A program made the translations under genes and the position numbers. A stretch of 64,000 bases of DNA from Gnetum montanum (Eukaryota > Streptophyta > Gnetopsida > Gnetales > Gnetaceae). Below the pieces are notes generated by a model, which had not been told where the DNA came from, ran no database searches, and saw nothing but the letters and a program-made list of their open reading frames with translations. The stretch is from positions 1 through 64,000 of the forward strand of contig MNCI01000991.1 in the NCBI GenBank assembly GCA_015680685.1. Reading direction: 5' to 3'. Numbering within the stretch: the first letter of the stretch is position 1; every line of letters begins with the position of its first letter. Below are positions 56,261 to 64,000 of this stretch, in pieces.

Positions 56261-58650
56261 TCAAGAGAAATGATTGTAGAGGATGAAGGAGACAGAAGAA
56301 AACTAGTCACATGAGTTAGTGAGGACTTTGTAGGGCTTCTGGTTCAAAATAATGGTCTTTTACATGATCTAGTTTTCAAAACTCTTGGCTAAGGAACTAG
56401 TTGTAAGTTTATAGCCTTGGTAGAGTTACATTGTTGTAGCTGTGTAGGAATTTTGCCCTACATATATGAAGTAGGTAGTAATTGGGATGAGGGTGGAGAG
56501 ACATTTGTTGAAGGATGAGGTAGGGGATAGGGATATGGGGATTCCCCTCTAGGAGATGGAGAATGAATTTTGTAGTACTCTAGAGGGTAGTAGTGATGAT
56601 GGAAGAAAGTGTAACCAAAAGAGTCATGTGAAGACATGGGTTACTGACCATAGAACACATATGTATCAGGCTATTTGTAAGGCACTGCTACCTTGATGGT
56701 GGCATTTCCCACAACTATGGGTGCTGCCACTAATGGTACTACTTGTATGGTTGTGATGGAGCTCCACTTGGATAATAAGCTTGTTATTACTAGTGAAATT
56801 ACCTTAGGTTACGTTGAGGATAAGGCAACCTTCTAGGTGCTTGCCTTCATGCTAATCTAGGATTCAGAGCATACATCCTAGATTCATGTAAGTGTGACAC
56901 AACAAGGAAACATCCTTTAGGATGTTCATATTGGTAGATGTCACATGCATCACCATCATCTGATTTTGACTCCATCACCTCATCTACTACAATAGCTTTG
57001 ACCTTACCCCTTTGGTAGGCACGTTCAACAATCTTTCTTCTCTTGTGGTCATGATCACTACCTTGCTCTTTGGATTCTTTTGTAATTTTTAGAGAAATTT
57101 AAAATTTATCATCTAAAGATTCCCACATTTTATCAAACTTAGCTAAAATTTCAAACATAGAGTTTTGAATTAGTAAGGTTTTTTGTTACACCACTTCATC
57201 AAGTGGTGCCTCTCCTTCATTGTCATAGAATTAAAACTTCCTTTTTCTAATGGAAGGATCCTAGTTATACTCCTTAGAACTTTCCCATTTTCTCAATTGA
57301 CATTCTTCTTTTGCAACCTACTAAATTGGCCTTTGAATCTAATGGGCTCTTAGTTCTAATAGTCTCCCTTAGGCATATACCCCAAGAGTTCTTCTCATTT
57401 CTAATTAGAGGCCATCGATAATATGATGAAGGTGGTTCCATTGAGAAAAATCATGGCTAGGATATCTATGCAAAAGGGAATAATACCTACCCATGGATGT
57501 GTCTAAGGGTTCATATGTCTCTTGTCTCCAACCTTGGATTTGCTTTCTCAAATTGGACACTATGAAGTACATCTAATATTTTTCATTAAACAAGTCAAGC
57601 ATTATACTCCATTTGCAAATTGATTCTGCTCCAAGAAGTGGTACCAACTTTCTACTTCTATTATGAGTATTCTAGGAAATAGCTTAAGTTTTTGCCAATC
57701 ATTCTTAATTTTCTGCAAGGAAAAGGCATTGTGAAAGGCTTGAAGATGGATCTATGAATCTAAGTTATATCCCCCCTTAAAATTTTGGAATATTATTCAT
57801 ATCTAACCCCTTAATTCTCTATATTTCACATGCTTGGTTAGAATTTTGATTGCATCTATAATGTTCAACATGCTTCAAGTTTCTAGCAGAGGTTCATCAT
57901 CATGATGATTTTGATGATGCCTATGATGTCCTCTACTACCCCTTCGTTCATGGTGGGTTCTATGATCACTGTTATTCCACCATCCACCTTCATCACAATT
58001 TCATCCTTTGCTATGTCGATTATATTCAGAAGAGGAAGAAAAGGATGTGAATGAAGAGGATAAAGAGAGAGGAGGAATGCCACCTCCATGGTATTTTCCA
58101 TGTCCTCTTCACTGGTCACAACCACATTCATCAATTTTACCATCTTCATGAGGCTTGCTCAAGCCCCTTTCTTAACTTCCACTTTTGCTTGGACTAGGAT
58201 TGTTGATAGTGGAATATAAGTGTGGGTTCAAGCCCCCTTCACTAGAGTCAAGGGGTGGAGAATCTTCATGTTAAGAACTCCAAAGGAATGATCCTCAGTT
58301 TTTTGGTTTAGTAGGAAATGGTGCTTATCTTGGTGTCAATCTTTTTTATGCTGTGTTTCAATGGGACAATAGTCTTGATAGTCATGGTCCTACATAACAT
58401 ATTTGTTGTGAAGATCCTAAATGTCCAACCTCTTAGGAGTTGCTAGTAACATCCCAGGAATAGATTAATCGAGAGGCAACACAACATTACCTTCCATATC
58501 TCTCCACTATAGTTGTTCATCTTGATGTAGGATGAAGGTGAAGTTAGGTACAAACTCATCTGGATGAGTGTACATCACTTTCAATTCTTGGGGCACTAGT
58601 GGTTTAGATTCATCATGCCTATCAGAAGAAGAAATTTTGGATTAAAAGAA
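56261..58650 (-). pseudogene. E3 gag region (decayed)
   Basis: The N-terminal part (SSSSDRHDESKPLVPQE, then YTHPDEFVPNFTFILHQDEQL) near 58640-58530 matches E1 YTHPDEYIPGFTFILH. GNVVLPLD follows at about 58470. The His/Glu/Asp-rich block (57883-58149), capsid-like region (57300-57800) and Tyr/Pro-rich tail (56640-56900) come in the same order as in E1. Many stops. Confidence 0.78.
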
Positions 58651-58765
58651 AATTTATTGTGCATTAATTATAATTTTTATTTTTTGAAAGATTGCAACTT
58701 TAGGGTTTGTTTTAATGATCTCAAATAATGTTCACTAAGTTCTATATGGTGCACATATCAACTAC

Positions 58766-58787
58766 AAGTCCCTGGCAATAGTGCCAA
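58766..58787 (-). promoter_or_regulatory. E3 primer-binding site (tRNA-Asp type)
   Basis: Directly inside the 5' LTR the minus strand reads TTGGCACTATTGCCAGGGAC. It agrees at 14 of 18 positions by eye with the Athila primer site TGGCGCCGTTGCCGGGGA, the best preserved copy here. The differences are transitions. Confidence 0.8.
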
Positions 58788-59686
58788 TGATGAGTGATGA
58801 GTAGACCCTATGCCCAACCATAAGAATCACTATGTGTTCACATGTTATTTGTTTGAATTTCATGGACTTATAACCTTCTAAGTACACTAGTCTCTAGGAA
58901 GTAAAACTAATCATTGTAGTCATTTTCTTCTCAATTACACTTGTGAAACACGAAGGTATGGCTAAGTTCAACTAAGGCATATGGTTTTTGTCAATTTTAT
59001 GTTTTATGTTCTAAGTCACCTAAGAATAAATAATAGAGAATTAAAGATATTTAATTGCTAATTTAATCTAACTAGCTAATGTTTAACTAATCCTAGCATA
59101 AGCATTCACTCCCACTTGCTATACACATCTTGAACATATTTGATGCTATTGGATTACCAAACATTAAGTGTTACTAGGATTACTAAGTGCTAAGCATATG
59201 CTCAAAGTGGTCATACTTAGTGCTTAATTTATTGCTATGTAATATAGCTTAATTAATTATTTAATTACTTAAAGCATTAAAAGAAATTACATAAAATACT
59301 AAATGCATAAAGGAAATAATTAATCTATTTCAAAGTGTTGTAACATTTATCAGAAAGCTCACCTTTATTGTCATACACATTACTATTCTTAGGTACAATA
59401 ATTCTTAAATAAAGATTTGTACACTCTTTGACTCATATTGTAGGCACTTAGAAAAATATTCTAACTTTCAAGTAAGAACAATACAAGATCTCCACTACAA
59501 CTATGAGACTTATTTCCATAAATGTGGTTGGTGAGTGTGTATATATATATGAAAAAATAGACATTGTGTTGACAGGGCCACATCAACACATCAAATCCAA
59601 TGTTGACACAACTATGTCGATGGGGTCACGTTGATGGGTTCGCATTGACGAGACCTCATTGATGTAACCCTTAACATGACCCATCA
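58788..59686 (-). repeat. E3 5' LTR
   Basis: TGATGAGTGATG...GACCCATCA, 899 bases, aligned end to end with 46724-47618. The U3 end (about 59560-59680) has the same TTGATG/CACGTTGATG repeat style. Confidence 0.9.
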
Positions 59687-59691
59687 ATAAT
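59687..59691. repeat. E3 target-site duplication, right copy (ATAAT)
   Basis: Partner of 46719-46723. The last 54 bases of the L 3' LTR (59692-59745) follow. Confidence 0.9.
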
Positions 59692-59745
59692 GTCTAATAT
59701 AACATATATTTGGCATTTTCCATGACATCTAGGAATAGGATGTCA

Positions 59746-60545
59746 TAAACATGCTTTAGCAACTTTCTTGAGGCTTCTTCATGAGGTTCTAAGAGATCTC
59801 ATTGGTTAATGTTGTATTGTTTTCTTTGATGATATTCTTGCATATATTTCTAGTGAAGAAGAACATATATATCACTCAAGATTGGTATGCTCAAAGTTGA
59901 ATAAGAATAAATTGTTAATCAATGCCAAGAAATGTCATTTTATGAAGCATTAAATTGTGTACTTAGATCATGTTATCTTTAAGAACCAAGTCATGATGAA
60001 GCTAATCAAGATCAAGGAAATCAAGGAATGGCCTTCACCTAAAGATGTGGGAGAGGTGAGATCTTTTCTTTGTTTGGCTGGTTTTTATAGAAGGTTTATT
60101 GGAAATTTGAATTCAATTACATGATCCATGATTTCTTTTTTAAACAAGAACTCACATTTTTTATGAGATTATGAGATGATAAAATCATTCTAACTTAAAA
60201 AAAAAAAAACATTTCTATGCTCTAGTATTATCTATTGCATATTTTTTCAAAATTTTTAATGTAGAGATGGATGCAATTGAACTTGTAGTTGGAGAGGTGT
60301 TATCTCAAGAACATAATCCTAGTATATTTTTCTTTAAAAAATTGAACAAGTTAATGAAAAAGTATAGTGTCTATAAAAAAGAGTTATATGCTACACTTTG
60401 GGTCATAAAAGATTAAAGCCATTAACTGTTGGAAAGTAAATATTTGTTATTAAATTATCACAAGGCATTGCATTTCATGAATTCTAAAAATAAGTTGAGT
60501 GTTAAGCATATGAAATGAGTGGAGAAGCTCTAAGAATTTTAGTTT
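59746..60545 (+). pseudogene. E4 reverse transcriptase right part and start of RNase H
   Basis: Resumes the E4 frame cut at 40855: KHALATFLRLLHEVLRDLIG, FFDDILAYIS (catalytic Asp pair kept), HLRLVCSKLNKNKLLINAKKC, IKEWPSPKDVGEVRSFLCLA and GFYRRFIGNL. Then come the RNase H start VEMDACELVVGEVLSQEHNP and YSVYKKELYATLWVIK. These are standard chromovirus motifs (family: REWPTPKTVTEVRSFHGLATFYRRFI). Single shifts and stops break it. It fits directly after the left half once L is removed. Confidence 0.85.
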
Positions 60546-60555
60546 GTGTTAAAAC

Positions 60556-61348
60556 TATTGATTTTTTAACAAACATGTAATCATTGAAATGATTAGGAAT
60601 CACCAATTTAAATTTACTGTTGAGTTATTTTAACTCATATGTCAAAAATTTTCAATTTTTTATGAATTTGGATGATTAATCAAATAAATTTTAAGAACTC
60701 TACTTAATTTGTGAAGTTAAATTAAATATAGAGAAATAAAATAAAATTTCAAACATATAATTAGAAAAACTAATAGAACAATAGTAAATGAACTTGGTAT
60801 AATCTCACTGCAAACTGAAAACATTGCATTCTCTCTTGCTAACTTGCTACTATTTTTACCTTCTTTCCATCATAGCTTTTTGCAATATGTTTTGATTGTT
60901 GATATTGTTGGTTACAATTCCTGGTTGTAGTTGTATTACACCTTGCATTGTACTAGCTATAACTCATAAGATATTATAACTTTTTTTCTTTTATATTTTT
61001 ATCTTAATTACCGTAGCAACATGCATTAACTACATTTACAACTTTATTATAGTACTTTGATTTAGGCATCATGTGCTTACATAAATCATAAATCTACCTA
61101 CATTCAATGTTGGTGGATTTTGTAGCTAGGATTAAATTATTGAAGTCACATAATACACATTTAAAAGCTTTATTTCATGCATCAAATGATTTGGATATTT
61201 AAGGGTTTTTTAGTAATTTAGAAATATGTTGTATTTTAATGTGTGTTTAAAATGCATCAATTTCTTCTATTGAGTTTTCCAAGTTACTAAGTTTTTATAA
61301 GTCATTTCTCATGCGAAGTAAAGTATTTTCTCAAGTTTTTAATCATTG
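60556..61348. mobile_element. Candidate 793-base insertion in E4 RNase H
   Basis: E4 coding sequence breaks after GTGTTAAAAC (60546-60555) and resumes at GGTTAAAACATAAAAGTGG (61348 onwards), reading LKHKSGKSN. The repeated GTTAAAAC (60548-60555 and 61349-61356) looks like an 8-base target duplication. The ends (ATTGATTTTTTAAC and, reversed, AATGATTAAAAAC) are weakly similar, as for a small non-autonomous DNA transposon, perhaps of hAT type by duplication length. The interior is AT-rich and noncoding. Other kinds of insertion are possible. Confidence 0.5.
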
Positions 61349-61559
61349 GTTAAAACATAAAAGTGGAAAAAGTAATATGGTGGCAGATGATGTTTCAAGA
61401 ATTTATGTTGTGAATCATTCAGGTGCTCAAGCAGAAAAACGTAAGGCCTTAACTTATCTATATTTTCATGATGTTAATATTAAAGAGGTTTGGAAGGATC
61501 TTAATGTTTTATTATTTGGTAGAATTGCTAAATGGAGAGACTATCATTTATAGTAGATA
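61349..61559 (+). pseudogene. E4 RNase H end and connection
   Basis: WLKHKSGKSNMVADDVSRI is the chromovirus HKSGKxNxVADALSR box at the end of RNase H, with Ala changed to Asp. It continues as a readable 80-codon frame (61311-61553) into the connection before integrase. Confidence 0.82.
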
Positions 61560-62869
61560 ATCATCTTCAAAAATAGCAAGGTATGTGTGCTAAAGTATGA
61601 TTTTAGATTAATAATTTTGTAAGAAAAGTATAATTATAATAGGTTGGATACATATGTAAGAAAAAGACCTCTGAGTCATGGGAAAAAATACTTTTGGCCA
61701 TGTATGAGGAGTGATGTAAATGAATTTATTAAGGAGTGTTTCAAAAAGGGACCATTGACCAAATTCTCAATGCTTATCCTACTAAAGTGGGGTGCTTGAA
61801 GGAATGGTAGATGAACAACTACCTAAACTATTTCTAGTAGTTGTACCCAAGCTTAAACCTAGGTTACAACTTGAGAAACAAGCATGTTATTATTACTTGA
61901 AGTGGTATTAGAGAGTTTCTTTTCTACAAAAAAATTAAGGGAGGAAAGGATTTTAATAGACATTATTTATCTTTGTCCTTTCCAAATGATCCATGGAAAA
62001 TTGTCTTTATAGATTTTATTTATATAATTCCAAAGACACAAGCTAGTTATCATTTGATTTTCTTGTTATTAATAGATTCATTGAAATGCATCATTTCATT
62101 CTTGGTAATAGAAGCAACGATGCATCTTTTATTACTTATATTTCCAAAATGTAGTAAGATTACATGGTCTCCCATTAAATATTATGGGTGATAGTAATTT
62201 TAAATTTACAAGTCATTTTTGAAGGTCATTGTGCAAATTTTTGGGTATAAAATTATGCTATTCTAGTTCTTATCATCCACCAAGGAAAGATCAAATTGAA
62301 GTGGTAAAAAATCCTTACTCAAAATTTTGTAGTATCTTTATGTGGATCAACATAATTCGTGGGAAAATATTTTGTCACATGACGAGTTTAATTATAATAA
62401 TTTTTGTCATTCTAGCATTGTAAAGAGTTTGTTTGAAGAAAACTATGGTTATTCTCCTCAGATGAAAACTAATTTAAGAAATTTTAATAATTGTGTCCAT
62501 GTCATTTCAAATTCTATGCAAAGCATGCAAGACTTGCAAAATCAAGTAAAGATAATGCTTGAAGATAATGCAAAAGAAGTTGTTACTACCAATAACGTGG
62601 AGGAGAAGAAGATGATCTTGAATGTTGATGACTATGTATGGCTCCACTTGGGAAAAGAGAGGTTGAAATATGTGACCTTCTTCAAGCTCAAGTCTAAGAA
62701 GATTAGTCCATTTAAGATTAGAAAAATAGTGAATGATAGTGATTATGAGCTTGATCTTTCAAATAATTTTTCATTATATTATGTATTTAATGTTTTAGAT
62801 TTAAGCCATTTCCATGGTAAAGTACTTTTATCTAATCTTAAAGGTACATCAAAATCCTCAACGATGTAA
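61560..62869 (+). pseudogene. E4 integrase
   Basis: Broken plus-strand frames with GKKYFWPCMRSDVNEFIKEC (61680; zinc finger end), FPNDPWKIVFIDFI (61975; first catalytic Asp region), VVRLHGLPLNIMGDSNFKFTSHF (62150; second Asp region), FLGIKLCYSSSYHPP (62230) and DQIEVVKN (62290; the Glu kept). The 175-codon frame 62342-62869 covers the C-terminal part (VDDYVWLHLGKERLKY, SPFKIRKIVNDSDYELDL, FNVLDLSHFHG), which links integrase to the chromodomain. It is well preserved for so old an element. Confidence 0.85.
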
Positions 62870-62919
62870 TTGAATATTTAAATTTATCCAAGACATCAAG
62901 AAAACTAGTGATGCTATAT

Positions 62920-63033
62920 GAAAGAAAAGCAATGAGCATAAGAGATCATAAGAAGCATGAGTACTTGATGCATTGGAGTGAGGAAGAGCCTCAAAATGTC
63001 ATTTGGGTTTATGAGTCTAATTGGGCTTTGTAG
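62920..63033 (+). pseudogene. E4 chromodomain
   Basis: HKKHEYLMHWSEEEPQNVIW followed by VYESNWAL and a stop. This fits the chromovirus chromodomain (EYLVKWKGxPxExxTWExexxL) with aromatic residues Tyr, Trp and Trp kept. In such elements the domain tethers integrase to histone marks and steers insertion. A frame shift separates it from the integrase C-terminus. Confidence 0.75.
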
Positions 63034-63117
63034 CATTCAATACCATCCCAAATGTAATGTCAACTTGAAATCAAGTATCATTTCAAGGATGGGGAAGATG
63101 AAGAGGACATCATACAA

Positions 63118-64000
63118 CCCTGATATTTTAATCCTCATTTATGTTATGTGTTTCATATTTGTCAATATATATTTGTACATTTATGGGATATTTTACATGT
63201 AAGCAGTAGGTTTCAAGACAACAGAAGGTCCAACGAGAAGTTTGGTCTTTAGAGTTGATTTTTTACTCTTTGGAAGGGTGTCAAGAAAGATGTCTTCCTT
63301 CAGTAAAAGATGTATTCTACTAGGTAAAGTCATTTTTCACACTGGAAATATGTCTATTACCAAATCATTGGTCTCTGGAAAGTTGTCTTCTAGGCCCTCA
63401 AGATGTTATTTTCCAAGGCTTGACATTCAAGTAAGATGCCTTTCATCTACAAAAGTTATCTTTCATGATTTTTTCTCAAGAATAATATCTTTCATGATCC
63501 AAAGATTTATTCTTGAGTATGTGAAATAGTCACAATTTTGGGCATTTGAGTATCAAGTAATTCAAAAAAACTGTAAATACATATCAAGACCTTTCATTAT
63601 GTGTTCATGATGATATTAAAAGAAAGAGGTCCATGTAAAGAGAAAAGAGAGCAGAGTATGTGAAGCTCATCTCGAGCATCCATTATAGGCTTCATTGTCA
63701 TTGATGTCTATGAGTGTACTGTGAGAGACTCTTGTGCTCTTGCCTTTCCTCGGTAACTTTTCTTCCGTATTTTTATATTTTATTTTCATTACAAGTAAGA
63801 ATAAAGTGTGGTTTTCATTTCTTGTTTTCAATTATATTATCATTTTATAAGATCTTTCTTCAATTTTAGATTATTGATATCTAGTTCTTACTAGTTTATA
63901 AGTGTTATTTATTTAGTTTTAACTTTATTTAAGTTTAGTTGGTGATGTAGAGTCTGTTTTGGGTTACTTTGCTTTTGGTTAATAATTTAATTATTATTTA
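63118..64000 (+). repeat. E4 3' LTR (reaches the window end)
   Basis: Follows a purine-rich tract (GGATGGGGAAGATGAAGAGGA, 63087-63107) and begins near TGATATTTTAATCC. It aligns with 37649-38640 to the last bases of the window; judged by the 5' copy, at most about 100 bases are missing. AATAAA at about 63801 corresponds to the one at 38291. Confidence 0.72.

Larger units (their letters stand above)
46724..59686 (-). mobile_element. E3: near-complete Athila-like Ty3/gypsy retrotransposon (13.0 kb)
   Basis: LTRs 46724-47618 and 58788-59686 flanked by ATAAT. Leftwards: primer site, gag, protease, RT, RNase H, integrase, about 2 kb noncoding, a third ORF of up to 2.8 kb, polypurine tract, 3' LTR. 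LTR divergence is about 14% over the first 300 bases by hand count. It is the fullest version of this element type in the window and shows that the third ORF belongs to the family. All genes carry stops and shifts. Confidence 0.9.
40856..59745 (+). mobile_element. L: LTR element with no recognisable genes, inserted in E4 RT
   Basis: 5' LTR 40856-41425 (570 bases) and 3' LTR 46209-46723 plus 59692-59745 (569 bases), the latter split by E3. Just after the 5' LTR is TTTGGTATCATATCAAACC, resembling the initiator tRNA-Met primer site of plant LTR elements. Before the 3' LTR is a purine tract, AAGGGGAATAGA (46196-46207). Leaving out the solo LTR, the interior is about 4 kb and I find no gag or pol motif, as in large non-coding LTR derivatives (LARDs). 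The target-site duplication is not clear: flanks TAACCAAT and TAAACATG are only similar. Confidence 0.72.
37649..64000 (+). mobile_element. E4: chromovirus Ty3/gypsy element, split by L
   Basis: A plus-strand element with 5' LTR (about 37649-38720), gag, protease, RT, RNase H, integrase, chromodomain and 3' LTR (from about 63118 to the window end or just beyond). An 18.9 kb insertion (L and its contents, 40856-59745) splits RT. The RT reading resumes on the right at the expected motif. A C-terminal chromodomain assigns it to the chromoviruses (family knowledge). LTRs are alignable but very diverged, the most of any pair here, so it is the oldest recognisable element in this nest. Confidence 0.85.

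Noticed and set aside
40848-59753. A target-site duplication for L (TAACCA / TAAACA)
   Set aside because: The similar bases do not abut the LTR ends on the left side and differ by one base; it could be chance, so none is claimed.

Overview
This window is nuclear DNA of a seed plant. It shows spliced coding sequence (GT-AG introns), an ankyrin/PGG membrane-protein gene of a plant-type family, L1-type LINEs with a DUF4283/zinc-knuckle ORF1, and large, old Athila-like and chromovirus Ty3/gypsy elements. The mass of old, decayed, still nearly full-length LTR elements, with only one obvious solo LTR, suggests a very large, slowly purged genome such as a gymnosperm. That assignment is inference. 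Almost all of the sequence is AT-rich retrotransposon debris; only one host gene is convincing.

Layout. (1) 1-1290: 5' end of a minus-strand LINE whose ORF1 is open for 277 codons up to the window edge. (2) 1291-1755: weakly coding-like, unassigned. (3) 1756-4964: a host gene with imperfect tandem repeats carrying CGCG boxes, a TATA box and four exons of an ankyrin-repeat protein with a C-terminal multi-span membrane region. Exon 1 is damaged by an N-bounded inverted duplication that looks like an assembly error. (4) 5197-5357: a perfect tandem duplication of about 80 bp.

(5) 5363-31152: a three-level nest. E2, a decayed Athila-like element on the minus strand, is split by H, a plus-strand element that has gag and a third ORF but no pol. 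The 5' LTR of H is in turn split by E1, a 10.3 kb minus-strand Athila-like element with target-site duplication (TSD) ACTAG. (6) 31153-35330: remains of two LINEs in opposite orientations. (7) 35331-37648: AT-rich, unassigned.

(8) 37649-64000: a second nest. E4, a plus-strand chromovirus with a recognisable chromodomain, is split inside its reverse transcriptase by L, a plus-strand element with no recognisable genes. L holds a solo Athila-type LTR (S, TSD ATAGT) and, in its 3' LTR, the 13 kb minus-strand Athila-like element E3 (TSD ATAAT). There is a 62-base N gap at 42763-42824.

The four Athila-type elements share LTR ends (TGATG...CATCA), a degenerate tRNA-Asp-like primer site, a CATGGGGGTA-like polypurine tract and, in E3 and H (with a remnant in E2), a third ORF downstream of pol that I could not assign. 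All pol genes are broken. Rough LTR divergence (E1 < E3, H < L < E4) agrees with the nesting order. I see no CRISPR array, operon, tRNA or rRNA.
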